A stretch of DNA of 10,955 nt from Bovifimicola sp050309585 (GCA_050309585.1 JBNRML010000059.1:1-10955); one strand, 5' to 3'; positions 1 through 7,152 are shown, counted from the first letter of the stretch. The notes: a model not told the origin generated them from the letters alone. Program-made: numbers and translations.

Positions 1-1268
1 ACAGACAGATGGCGCTTGGTGCGGCAGAGGATTTTCTTGACCTTCAGCTTGCTGATGCGAGGGAACAGGTGGAGATTGCAGAACAAGCACTCCTCGGTGC
101 AGGTGTATCTGAAGAGAATGTTAAGTCGGGTGGTAAGCAGCTCGAAAAGGCTGTGCCAGATAATTCGATGGGGCTGTTGTTTGCTCTTATGGGCGCTCAG
201 ACTTATTTGAAGTTCGTACTGCGTTATCGCAATTACAAGAACATCGTTAATTTTCAGAATGCAGCAAAGCCAATGCTCGCCATTGATGTGTCGGAGTTGG
301 ATAAAGACCCTAAGGTGGTTCTTGCCTGCACACAGCACATTGATGATAAGGAAAAATGCTCCATGAAGTATGTAGACCTTATGGCAGACGGAATACTTAC
401 CGGGGCGGGTAAAAAGAAATGGATTCCAAGCACCATTCATAAGATTTTATCAAATGAGAAGTACATCGGTGATGCCCTTCTTCAGAAGACCATTACCACG
501 AACCTACTTGAGAAGAAAAGGGAAATCAATAATGGCCTTGCTCCACAGTACTATGTGGAAGACAGCCACGAAGCCATTATTCCGAGAGACCTTTTTATGA
601 GGGTTCAGGAAGAAATGGTACGAAGAGCCAATCTTAGGAGTGGCGAGGACGGAAAGAAGAAACGCATCTACAGTAGCAAGTATGCCCTTTCAAGCCTCTG
701 CACCTGCGAAAAGTGCGGAGACATTTATCGAAGAATCGCATGGAACAACAGGGGAAAGCATTCAACAGTATGGAGATGTTGCACCAGGGTAGAACATGGT
801 CCCGGCGAATGTGATGCACCTACCATTCAAGAAACAGATCTACAGGCAGCAGTTATGAAAGCAATCAACAAGGTGGTGGGACAGAAAAGCACGGTAATCG
901 CAAACCTTGAAACCATTCTGGAGCAGACAGTTATTTGTGCAGATGAGGAACTTGCAGAACTTGACGAGAAAATAAAAGCGGTACAGCTTGAACTTGTCGA
1001 CAGAGCTACTTCATCAGAAGGGTATGAAGATTTGGCAAGAGAATCGGATAGGCTGAATGAAGAAAAGCAGAAAATTTTGGTAACCCTTGCTGAAGATAAG
1101 GGCAGACAGGAAAAGAAAGCAGAACTTATAGATTTTCTTCATGAGCAGACCACCGAGTTTGAGGAGTTTGATGATGGCTTGGTCAGAAGGCTTATTGAGC
1201 AGATAACGGTGCATGAGAATGGAGCCTTTACAGTAGAATTTAAGAGTGGAACGGTGGTGGAAGTATAA
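1..1268 (+). pseudogene. Large serine recombinase, C-terminal part, joined to a foreign N-terminus (5' end outside window)
   Basis: The frame is open to the left edge, so the start may lie outside; the first ATG is at 9. Numbering from that Met, residues ~125-205 match the recombinase domain of large serine recombinases (M-A-D-G-I-L-T-G, W-I-P-S-T-I-H-K-I-L, Y-I-G-D-A-L-L-Q-K-T). Residues ~229-270 form the zinc ribbon (C233/C236 with C257 and C268). Residues ~300-375 are a charged coiled coil, followed by the usual short C-terminal beta region. The N-terminal resolvase domain with the catalytic serine is absent. Residues 1-~122 do not resemble any part of a recombinase and I do not recognise them. 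Full-length relatives are about 500-560 residues and begin with the resolvase domain. I infer an in-frame deletion that fused an upstream gene to the recombinase tail, leaving a protein that may bind DNA but should not cut it. Base composition is richer in GC than the genes that follow. Confidence 0.8.
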
Positions 1269-1273
1269 AAGTA

Positions 1274-1337
1274 CCCGCGTATATCACAGACAGCACTCCA
1301 GATTTACATCTGAGAGTGCCTCCGTGACCTACGTGGG
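1274..1337. repeat. Nested imperfect inverted repeat after the recombinase
   Basis: Seen directly: CCCGCGTA (1274-1281) pairs with TACGTGGG (1330-1337, one G-T wobble), TCAC with GTGA (1324-1327), GCACTC (1293-1298) with GAGTGC (1314-1319), and AGAT with ATCT around a TTAC loop. There is no T-tract, so a Rho-independent terminator is not the obvious reading. It starts 5 bases after the recombinase stop. It could be a recombinase-associated site, a REP-like element or an mRNA-stabilising hairpin. Confidence 0.6.
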
Positions 1338-1365
1338 CATTATGTTGTGATTATCAAAATAATTT

Positions 1366-1393
1366 ACATATTGACAAAAAAAACGACATATTG
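1366..1393 (+). promoter_or_regulatory. Candidate operator: two direct ACATATTG repeats
   Basis: ACATATTG occurs at 1366-1373 and 1386-1393, exactly 20 bp (two helical turns) apart. The first copy overlaps the -35 box and the second touches the -10 box of the promoter for the XRE regulator. The placement suits autoregulation by that regulator; this is an inference from position only. Confidence 0.35.
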
Positions 1394-1399
1394 TAAAAT
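1371..1399 (+). promoter_or_regulatory. Sigma-A-type promoter of the XRE/radical SAM/PHP operon
   Basis: Perfect -35 TTGACA (1371-1376), a 17-base spacer, and -10 TAAAAT (1394-1399, five of six consensus bases). It predicts a transcript start near 1406 and a leader of roughly 75 bases before the ATG at 1482. A weaker second candidate is TTGACT (1440-1445) with TATATT at 1461-1466. Confidence 0.7.
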
Positions 1400-1481
1400 G
1401 ATATTTGTGAAATTAGGCATGTGCAATAAATGAAATTTGTTGACTGTGGTTGAAATTATTTATATTAGAGGGAGAGTGTGA

Positions 1482-1808
1482 ATGGATATTATAAAGCAAG
1501 AATATGAAGACTATTGGAATGTTTCTGAAGTTGAGCGTGAAATTTGTAGAGAAAAATTAAGACAACAATTACCAATGCTTAGAGGAGCTGTAGGTGCGTC
1601 GCAAGTAGATATTGCAAATGCTATTGGTGTTTCAAGGCAAACCTATAATGCTATTGAATCAGGACGAAAAGAAATGAATTGGGCGATATATTGTTCTTTG
1701 TTATTATATTTCGATTATCATCCCAATGCGCATACCATTATCCATCAGTTGAATATTTTTCCGGCTTGGTTAGAAAATACTCGACTGTATATAGATGCAA
1801 ATGAATAG
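1482..1808 (+). CDS. XRE-family helix-turn-helix regulator
   Basis: A 108-residue cytoplasmic DNA-binding protein. Residues ~27-85 form a Cro/C1-type HTH: helix 2 is Q-V-D-I-A-N-A-I-G-V (41-50) and recognition helix 3 is S-R-Q-T-Y-N-A-I-E-S-G (51-61), the most diagnostic part of the family. About 25 charged residues precede the HTH, and a short tail (to 108) has no recognisable sensor domain. A purine-rich GAGGGAGAG ribosome binding site lies just upstream of the ATG. The gene is first in a co-directional run, 42 bases ahead of the radical SAM gene. It sits behind a strong promoter with two direct repeats over the -35 and -10 boxes, so autoregulation and control of the downstream genes are likely. 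The XRE assignment is firm; the target genes are inferred. Confidence 0.85.
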   Translation: MDIIKQEYEDYWNVSEVEREICREKLRQQLPMLRGAVGASQVDIANAIGVSRQTYNAIESGRKEMNWAIYCSLLLYFDYHPNAHTIIHQLNIFPAWLENTRLYIDANE

Positions 1809-1850
1809 TTAAATATTGATAAGTATTGTAGTTGATGGGAGGAATATATT

Positions 1851-2909
1851 TTGAAAAGTAAAATTGAGTTAACGAAGAGTGAGATATTTGATAATCCATA
1901 TAACTTTTCTTTAAAAGAAATGGTGGCTTGCATGGGAGAAGAAGAGGCTACTAATTATTTTAAATCGTTGTATAGAAATAAACCTAAAATGGAAAATCAA
2001 ACAGTAAAAATAAAGGAAGTTTTTAATGGTAATGATACTTCCAAATATGCATTTGAACTATCAGATGGTTATTGTATAGAAACGGTTTGTATAAAAAGAA
2101 AAACAGGGATAACCGTTTGCGTCAGTACTATGGTTGGATGCCCAGTGGGGTGTGTTTTTTGTGCGTCGGGAAAGAATGGGTTTATACGAAATTTATCTAG
2201 TTCAGAGATTGTGCAACAGATAGTTTTGTTGAGAGAAAAAGTAAATCGTATAGTTTTTATGGGGATGGGTGAACCTTTGTTTAATTACGGAGAGTTAATA
2301 AAAGCTATTCATATTTTGAGAGACAGAAATGGCCTGAATTTTCCTACAGATGGAATTACTATATCGACGGTTGGACCAATTAATCAATTAAAAAAATTGA
2401 GGGAAGAACACTTAAAGATTCAACTTACACTTTCTTTGCACGCAACCAGTCAAGCAAAAAGGGATAAGGTAATGCCACATATGCGCGGAAATTCGATTGA
2501 AGAAGTTGTAGAAGCGGTTTTATCTTATTCAGAACGTCACAATAGGAAGGTAACAATTGCATATTTGTTAATGCCAGGATTTAATGACGGACGTGAAGAT
2601 ATAAAGCAATTGAAAAAATGGTTTTTAGGAAAAAATGTTTTAATAAATGTGTTGCAATATAATGAAACGGATTATGCAGGAATAAAGAGACCAAATAAGC
2701 AGCAGTTGGTTCAATTTAAAAGAGAATTAGAGAAGGAAGGATTAGTGGTAAAACTTCGTGAATCTAGAGGTAACAATATCAAGGCGGCATGTGGTCAGTT
2801 GGTAAGTAAACACAACAGAAACAAGAAAGACGATGATAACACAAGGAAAAATAAACCCTTTGGCAACAAAAATAAGCCGAATAGAAGAAAAACAAAGAAA
2901 AGAGGGTAA
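1851..2909 (+). CDS. Cfr/RlmN-type radical SAM 23S rRNA methyltransferase paralogue
   Basis: A 352-residue member of the RlmN/Cfr family, which methylate 23S rRNA A2503 (RlmN at C2, Cfr at C8). The [4Fe-4S] motif C97-PVG-C101-VF-C104 and the preceding C90 have the same 7-4-3 spacing as RlmN Cys118/125/129/132. GMGEP (138-142) and SLHA (195-198) are family motifs. C314 in A-A-C-G-Q-L is the methyl-carrying cysteine. All catalytic residues are therefore present. The N-terminal domain is short. After C314 there is a 38-residue tail rich in Lys, Arg and Asn, longer and more basic than usual. Translation starts at TTG 1851, 8 bases after GGGAGG. The stop is 3 bases before the PHP gene. Placed in mobile DNA behind an XRE regulator, this is probably not the housekeeping rlmN. 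Ribosome protection (Cfr-like) is plausible, but the C2/C8 choice cannot be read by eye. Confidence 0.87.
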   Translation: MKSKIELTKSEIFDNPYNFSLKEMVACMGEEEATNYFKSLYRNKPKMENQTVKIKEVFNGNDTSKYAFELSDGYCIETVCIKRKTGITVCVSTMVGCPVGCVFCASGKNGFIRNLSSSEIVQQIVLLREKVNRIVFMGMGEPLFNYGELIKAIHILRDRNGLNFPTDGITISTVGPINQLKKLREEHLKIQLTLSLHATSQAKRDKVMPHMRGNSIEEVVEAVLSYSERHNRKVTIAYLLMPGFNDGREDIKQLKKWFLGKNVLINVLQYNETDYAGIKRPNKQQLVQFKRELEKEGLVVKLRESRGNNIKAACGQLVSKHNRNKKDDDNTRKNKPFGNKNKPNRRKTKKRG

Positions 2910-2912
2910 GAT

Positions 2913-3692
2913 ATGATAGTTGCTGATTTTCATGTTCATTCGACATTTTCCGTTGATGGAATGTCAACGATGGAACAACATTGTATTATGGCAATGCAGA
3001 AGGGAATAAAAAAAATCTGTTTTACAGAACATGTTGATTATAACATTGCCGAGTACAACGTGGGAAAGGTAAAAGATAATAGAAAACAGAATTTTAATAT
3101 TAACGAATATTTTAACGAGATAGAGAGGCTTAATACTTTGTACTATCCTTCGATAGAAATATTAAGTGGAATAGAGTTTTCGGAGCCACACTTATTTAAG
3201 GATGAATTTGAGTATTATTCTAGTTTGCCATTTGATTATATTCTAGCAAGCATTCATCATTGTTATAATGGAGTTTTTCCGGGAAAAGCTAATATCGAGG
3301 AGGGACAAGCGATGAAGGAATATTATTCATTGATGAAAGAGAGCCTGGAATATTGCTTGTGCCAAGGTATAGCTCATTTGGATTTTCCGAGAAGGTATTT
3401 TGACTCGTGGGAAATAGAAGAGAATATGCTAAGTGATATTCTACTAACGATTATAAAAAAAGATATTGCACTTGAGGTTAACACATCATCTGTAAATGAA
3501 AATTGTGTAGAACCATTACCAAGTTTTAGCGTCATTGAGAGATATCAAAGTATGGGTGGTAAAAAAATTATTTTGGGATCAGATGCTCATGATTGTAAAA
3601 ATTTAGGAAATGCATTTGAAGAAACAATGAAGAGACTTCCACGAGGACTGAATCCAGGGTATATAAAAGGCAGAAAGTTTATGTCACTGTAA
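2913..3692 (+). CDS. PHP-domain phosphoesterase, HisJ (histidinol-phosphatase)-like
   Basis: A 259-residue protein with the metal-binding motifs of the PHP family: H7-V-H9 near the N-terminus, D15, F-T-E-H40, G-I-E88, S-I-H115-H116, A-H155-L-D and G-S-D224-A-H226. These ligands bind a multinuclear Mn/Fe/Zn centre and hydrolyse phosphate monoesters. Length and motif order match HisJ-type histidinol-phosphate phosphatases. No other his genes are nearby, so the true substrate may be another sugar or amino-alcohol phosphate. The start ATG at 2913 lies only 3 bases after the methyltransferase stop, so the two are translationally coupled and probably act in one process. All key ligands look intact, so the enzyme should be active. 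PHP assignment is firm; histidinol phosphate as substrate is uncertain. Confidence 0.82.
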   Translation: MIVADFHVHSTFSVDGMSTMEQHCIMAMQKGIKKICFTEHVDYNIAEYNVGKVKDNRKQNFNINEYFNEIERLNTLYYPSIEILSGIEFSEPHLFKDEFEYYSSLPFDYILASIHHCYNGVFPGKANIEEGQAMKEYYSLMKESLEYCLCQGIAHLDFPRRYFDSWEIEENMLSDILLTIIKKDIALEVNTSSVNENCVEPLPSFSVIERYQSMGGKKIILGSDAHDCKNLGNAFEETMKRLPRGLNPGYIKGRKFMSL

Positions 3693-3730
3693 CTAATTAT
3701 TTATTTGTAATCATTGAATGGTGAGGAAAA

Positions 3731-4018
3731 ATGAAAAAGAGCGAATATATATTAAGTATTAATCCGTGTATTCACGGGATGAATTACCATGATCCAGGTG
3801 CAGCCATTATTTTAGATGGAGAAATATTGTTTGCGATTGAAGAAGAAAGACTAAATGGAATAAAAGGATCTAAAGGTATTTTCCCTGAATTATCAATAAA
3901 GGCATGTCTAGATTACTGTGGTATAGATAAAAATCAAATTTCATGTATAACAATCGGATATAATCCGGAGTTGTGGATGAAGAGGTTACAATTAGAATTA
4001 GTGGATATCAAATATTGA
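3731..4018 (+). pseudogene. NodU/TobZ-type carbamoyltransferase, N-terminal fragment
   Basis: A 95-residue ORF that keeps only the start of a carbamoyltransferase of the NodU/CmcH/TobZ class. These enzymes (usually ~550-620 residues) transfer carbamoyl from carbamoyl phosphate to a hydroxyl group of a sugar or antibiotic. The diagnostic opening is visible: I-L-S-I-N-P (8-13), H-D-P-G-A-A-I-I-L-D-G-E (20-31) and A-I-E-E-E-R-L (35-41). The frame runs sensibly to about residue 85 and then stops at 4016-4018. The glycosyltransferase-like coding of the next gene begins in another frame at about 4002. I infer a deletion of more than 1.3 kb that removed the YrdC-like and C-terminal parts of this gene together with the front of its neighbour. 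GTGAGG gives it a reasonable ribosome binding site, so a short non-functional peptide may still be made. Confidence 0.75.
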
Positions 4019-4652
4019 TGATATTGAAAGTGATTCGGGATATATTTTTAATTCTCTATTAGCAAATTCTTTTGAAAGAATAGGTGTAGAGTATTACATG
4101 ATTATTCCTAAATTACTAGAAGGGAAAGCACTACGGTTCAACCTTGAAAAGTGTTTTTATGTGGATATGGGAGTAACAAAATATGAGGCAAGATATCGTT
4201 TCGACTGGAGTAATGTTGAAAAGATTATTCATGAAACGAAACCGGATATTGTTTTTAATAATCAAGTTGAATTGTCATCTGCTTTTAGGGCATTACTTGA
4301 TAAAAATAACTTTGATGCCAAGTTGTTCACATATTGTCATTATCCTGCCATTCATATTGATGATTTAAAAGATGTAATAATTGATAAGAGCCTTGATTCA
4401 ATTGGATTAGGAGAAAATATAATTTGTAATATATTATGCTCAGTAAATATTTCGGATGCATTTATGATTCAGAGTGATTTTGCAAAAAATTTGTTGATAA
4501 GATATTCAAAAAAAGTATGTATTAATCTGAATAAAGAAATAATCGTGATTCACCCACCATATGATGATCGAATTATGGTAGATACTATTGAAAGAAAAGG
4601 AAGTGAAAAGATTTTATATAATCACAGACTATATTCAAAAGTTGAAATATGA
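4002..4652 (+). pseudogene. Glycosyltransferase (GT4-like), internal fragment
   Basis: The open frame runs from 4002 (just after a TAG) to the TGA ending at 4652; the first ATG is at 4098. The protein reads like the N-terminal Rossmann domain of a GT-B glycosyltransferase. It has a K-P-D-I-V-F-N-N segment, a Y-C-H-Y-P stretch, an S-D-A-F-M-I-Q-S-D-F-A-K-N-L segment where host lectin-like loops occur, and V-I-H-P-P-Y-D-D. It ends in K-I-L-Y-N-H-R-L-Y, a phrase that normally opens the nucleotide-sugar-binding C-terminal domain. That domain is absent: a few residues later the frame ends inside asparagine synthetase sequence. Both ends are therefore broken. No ribosome binding site is convincing. 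GT-B type is a moderate call; the donor and acceptor cannot be inferred. Confidence 0.6.
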
Positions 4653-5679
4653 AAAAATAAGTTATTTGTTGGAAAAGTCTATAATAGAATGCTATGATTT
4701 GAGCGATGTCCCCATGGGACTTTTTTTAAGTGGTGGTTTAGATTCAGGAATTATTGCTACCGTTTTGAAGAAACACAGAAAGGCTTTCGGAATAAGCTAT
4801 ACAGTGGATTATCTAAATAATCCGAATGCAGAAGCAAAGAATGTAGAAGGGTTAGCTGGAAATCTTGGAATTCCATACGAGAAAATATGTATGAATGAGA
4901 ATATAAAAGAGATGTTTTGTTCAGTTTTATTATCGTTAGATGAACCAATATATTCAACGGTTGCATTGAGTACATATTGTTTATCTAAGGAGGCATCTAA
5001 GAGTGTTAAGGGTGTTTTAACGGGTGATGGTTCTGATGAGTTAGTTTGGGGCTATGAGTATTTAAGAAATTCATTAAAAAAAGATAATAGTATAGCATCA
5101 TATTTGGACGGAATAGGTTGGTTAAAATATTTACCAATAGAATCACTTATAGAATCGACAATTTTTTCAAAGGCAGATATATGGGATTTGTTGTCAGATG
5201 GTTGCGTGATTGATGGTGATATGCCAGAAACATTTAGACGAATTGAAATGTTTAAGCGTTTACCGGATTATCATCTTATGAGAGTGGATAGAATGTCAAT
5301 GGCTGTTGGGATAGAGGCTAGAGTGCCATTTTTAAGAAGAGATTATGTTGAATATATGTTGGGACTTGCACCAGATATAGTGATTTGTGATTCTGATCCT
5401 AAACATATTTTGAAAGATGCTTATAGGGATATATTACCAGATAACTTATTGTCCACAAGAAAAATCCCATTTTTGTCGCCTGTGAGATTTTGGATTGAAA
5501 ATATATTTATGGAAGATATTATTCGAGTTTTTCGTGATAAGAATCTTATCGAATCTTTGGGGATGAATAGTTGTACTGTGAGTAGAATCATAGATGATTA
5601 TAGGGGGAAATATGAAGATGTATCAAATGTGTGGGGAGTATATGTATTTTTGAAATGGTTTGAAATTCATAATACATAA
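4588..5679 (+). CDS. asnB: Asparagine synthetase (AsnB-type), synthetase domain only
   Basis: An ORF of 363 codons covering the ATP-pyrophosphatase domain of class B asparagine synthetase. The PP-loop S-G-G-L-D-S is at 48-53, G-D-G-S-D-E-L at 146-152, D-R-M-S-M-A-V-G-I-E-A-R-V-P-F-L at 234-249, and the L-P...R-K-I-P-F-L-S-P segment at ~283-298. The domain looks intact to its C-terminus. The N-terminal glutaminase domain (about 200 residues starting with Cys2) is missing. The first ~12 codons lie in the overlap with the glycosyltransferase fragment (4588-4652) and do not look like AsnB; real homology begins near residue 14. The only upstream start is TTG 4588, with no clear ribosome binding site. 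Relatives amidate aspartate or, in surface-polysaccharide and antibiotic clusters, a sugar or other carboxylate. Here the gene is probably a 5'-truncated relic; ammonia-dependent activity is conceivable. Confidence 0.75.
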   Translation: MKEKEVKRFYIITDYIQKLKYEKISYLLEKSIIECYDLSDVPMGLFLSGGLDSGIIATVLKKHRKAFGISYTVDYLNNPNAEAKNVEGLAGNLGIPYEKICMNENIKEMFCSVLLSLDEPIYSTVALSTYCLSKEASKSVKGVLTGDGSDELVWGYEYLRNSLKKDNSIASYLDGIGWLKYLPIESLIESTIFSKADIWDLLSDGCVIDGDMPETFRRIEMFKRLPDYHLMRVDRMSMAVGIEARVPFLRRDYVEYMLGLAPDIVICDSDPKHILKDAYRDILPDNLLSTRKIPFLSPVRFWIENIFMEDIIRVFRDKNLIESLGMNSCTVSRIIDDYRGKYEDVSNVWGVYVFLKWFEIHNT

Positions 5680-5711
5680 TAATGAAATTATAGGAAGGGA
5701 AATAGCAAGTA

Positions 5712-5874
5712 GATATGTTCCCGTGTACGCTCATAGCCTAAAATCGGCTTTGATATGTTTCCACGCACGGACAAAAGGAGAAAAATCGGTATGATAAGTT
5801 TCCGACTACGGACAAAATGGCAAAAAAGCCGTGGATATGTTCCCCGTTACGAGCGAACCTCTAAAAATGGGTGG
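5712..5874 (+). repeat. Four tandem 40-41 bp att-like units at an rlmD 3' end
   Basis: Units begin at 5712, 5752, 5793 and 5834 (steps of 40, 41 and 41). Each opens with GATATGTTYCC (unit 3 has GATAAGTTTCC), then three variable bases, then YACG, followed by an A-rich half (often GGACAAAA-GG-AAAAA). The opening resembles the codons for D-M-F-P-x-T, the conserved RlmD motif that precedes H-L/V-E-S/T. The RlmD C-terminal fragment follows directly. Units 1, 3 and 4 also carry small inverted repeats in the second half (AGCC/GGCT, GGC/GCC, ACC/GGT). I infer accumulated attachment-site copies. Confidence 0.7.
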
Positions 5875-5892
5875 TTTGACATTCATAGTGTT

Positions 5893-6213
5893 TTCGCAAC
5901 CCACGTGGAGAGTGTTGTTCTCTTGTCCCAACAAAAACCAGATGATGTAATCGAGGTTGAGATCGAGTTAGATGAGCTGGATTTGACTTCAGCAGAGAGC
6001 AAGGCGACTTATAAGGAAATTCAGGAGTATGTGCTGAAGAAGCATGGGTTGAAGGTGTCTAATCTGTATATTTCACAGGTAAAAAGGAAATGTGGAATAG
6101 AGGTTGGAGTAAACTTTAATTTATCAAAATCTAATGATGCAAAACAACCACAGTGTCCAAAAGAGAAAGAGGAGGCAATAATAGAAGCATTGAAAGCATT
6201 TAATATGATTTAA
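5893..6213 (+). pseudogene. rlmD: RlmD (23S rRNA m5U1939 methyltransferase) C-terminal fragment
   Basis: The open frame starts at ATG 5755, but its first ~46 codons merely read through the repeat units. Recognisable protein begins at F47-A-T-H-V-E-S-V-V-L-L-S (residues 47-58). This corresponds to the end of RlmD, where E. coli has D-M-F-P-H-T-G-H-L-E-S-M-V-L-F. The following ~95 residues (T-Y-K-E-I-Q-E-Y-V, N-L-Y-I-S-Q-V-K-R-K-C-G, Q-C-P-K-E-K-E-E-A-I, ending A-F-N-M-I) look like the C-terminal extension I associate with RlmD of Lachnospiraceae. The SAM-binding and catalytic parts are absent. This is the expected product when an element integrates into the 3' end of rlmD and displaces the native tail to the far side. 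It is unlikely to be functional here. The RlmD-tail assignment rests on remembered family motifs and was not checked by search. Confidence 0.68.
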
Positions 6214-6351
6214 TTTAGGAGCATGACTGTATGAAGGTTTTATTAGGATCAACAAATTATTAGAACAGAACTATTACAACTAGAATCCAGAGTGAAGCAT
6301 TTTATTACAGATGGACGGTAAATATTTATTTGAAGGAGAACAATAGGAGAA

Positions 6352-7152
6352 ATGAGACACCTTGAGCTTCCTGAAAATATTCAGGCAATTGTCGGCACAA
6401 AAGAATATTCATTGGATAATGTTGGTATGTCGGACTCAGAAGCACGTATTTATGATAAATTTGTTTTGAAAATCCAGCCACAAAGTGAAGAAACAAATAA
6501 TGAGTCTGCAATTGCAAAGTGGATTGGTAATCAAATCCCGATTCCTACAATACTTGAATATTGTGTTGTGAATGGTATGTCATATACGCTTATGACTAAA
6601 ATTGATGGAAAAATGCTCTGTTCTGTTGAGTACCTTGGACAACCCGAAAAACTGATAAATCTTGCAGCACAGGGCTTAAAGCAACTATGGAAAATTGATG
6701 TGAAAGATTGTCCATATCAGGCTAGCAGACTTAATGAACGATTAAAAAATGCAGAATATAATGTATTGCATAATCTGGTAGATTTATACAACGTCGAGCC
6801 AGAGACATTCGGACCAAATGGTTTCGCTAATCCAAAAGAACTTCTTAATTGGTTAAAAAATAATCGACCTGATGAAGACATTGTTCTTACACATGGTGAT
6901 TATTGCTTACCAAACATATTTGTAAAAGAAAATGAAATAAGCGGTTTCATAGATATTGGTAAAATGGGTCCAGCCGATCGATGGCAAGATATCGCAATTG
7001 CAATAAGAAGTTTGAAACACAATTTCGATGGCAAGTACACTGATGGGAAAAAGATTTTTAATTTTAAGCCTCAGATGTTTTTAGATGCGTTGGGTGTTGA
7101 TTTTGATAATCAAAAATACAAATATTATTTTTTACTGGATGAGTTGTTTTAA
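6352..7152 (+). CDS. APH(3')-like aminoglycoside phosphotransferase
   Basis: A 266-residue protein close to the length of APH(3')-IIIa (264). These kinases transfer the ATP gamma-phosphate to the 3'-hydroxyl of kanamycin/neomycin-type aminoglycosides. Visible residues: ATP-binding K40 in F-V-L-K-I, its probable partner E51, the Brenner motif H181-G-D183-Y-C-L-P-N188 with catalytic Asp183, and metal-binding D201 in G-F-I-D-I-G. The following P-A-D-R-W-Q-D-I-A-I-A-I-R-S and the terminal Y-Y-F-L-L-D-E-L-F parallel APH(3')-IIIa almost word for word, including the C-terminal Phe. Everything needed for catalysis is present. A ~10-residue insertion (around 226-240) is longer than in APH(3')-IIIa. 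An AGGAGA lies directly before the ATG (6345-6350), unusually close; an earlier GAAGGAG (6332-6338) is 13 bases away. It heads a group of four co-directional cargo genes. The family call is firm; the drug spectrum is unknown. Confidence 0.85.
   Translation: MRHLELPENIQAIVGTKEYSLDNVGMSDSEARIYDKFVLKIQPQSEETNNESAIAKWIGNQIPIPTILEYCVVNGMSYTLMTKIDGKMLCSVEYLGQPEKLINLAAQGLKQLWKIDVKDCPYQASRLNERLKNAEYNVLHNLVDLYNVEPETFGPNGFANPKELLNWLKNNRPDEDIVLTHGDYCLPNIFVKENEISGFIDIGKMGPADRWQDIAIAIRSLKHNFDGKYTDGKKIFNFKPQMFLDALGVDFDNQKYKYYFLLDELF

Noticed and set aside
254..436. Minus-strand frames across the window (for example 254-436, 1014-1214, 1745-1933, 2742-2967, 4757-4975, 6326-6517)
   Set aside because: All lie opposite well-supported + strand genes, have no recognisable protein motifs and no convincing ribosome binding sites.
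5712..5874. CRISPR array
   Set aside because: The units are contiguous, imperfect 40-41 bp copies without alternating conserved repeats and unique spacers, and no cas gene is nearby.
5755..5892. Protein-coding N-terminus of the rlmD fragment
   Set aside because: The frame simply reads through the tandem repeat units; only one unit is in the coding phase and the residues do not resemble RlmD until about residue 47.
6231..6346. Two 10-11 residue frames before the APH gene
   Set aside because: Too short and without motifs; no leader-peptide attenuator hairpin with T-tract could be found.
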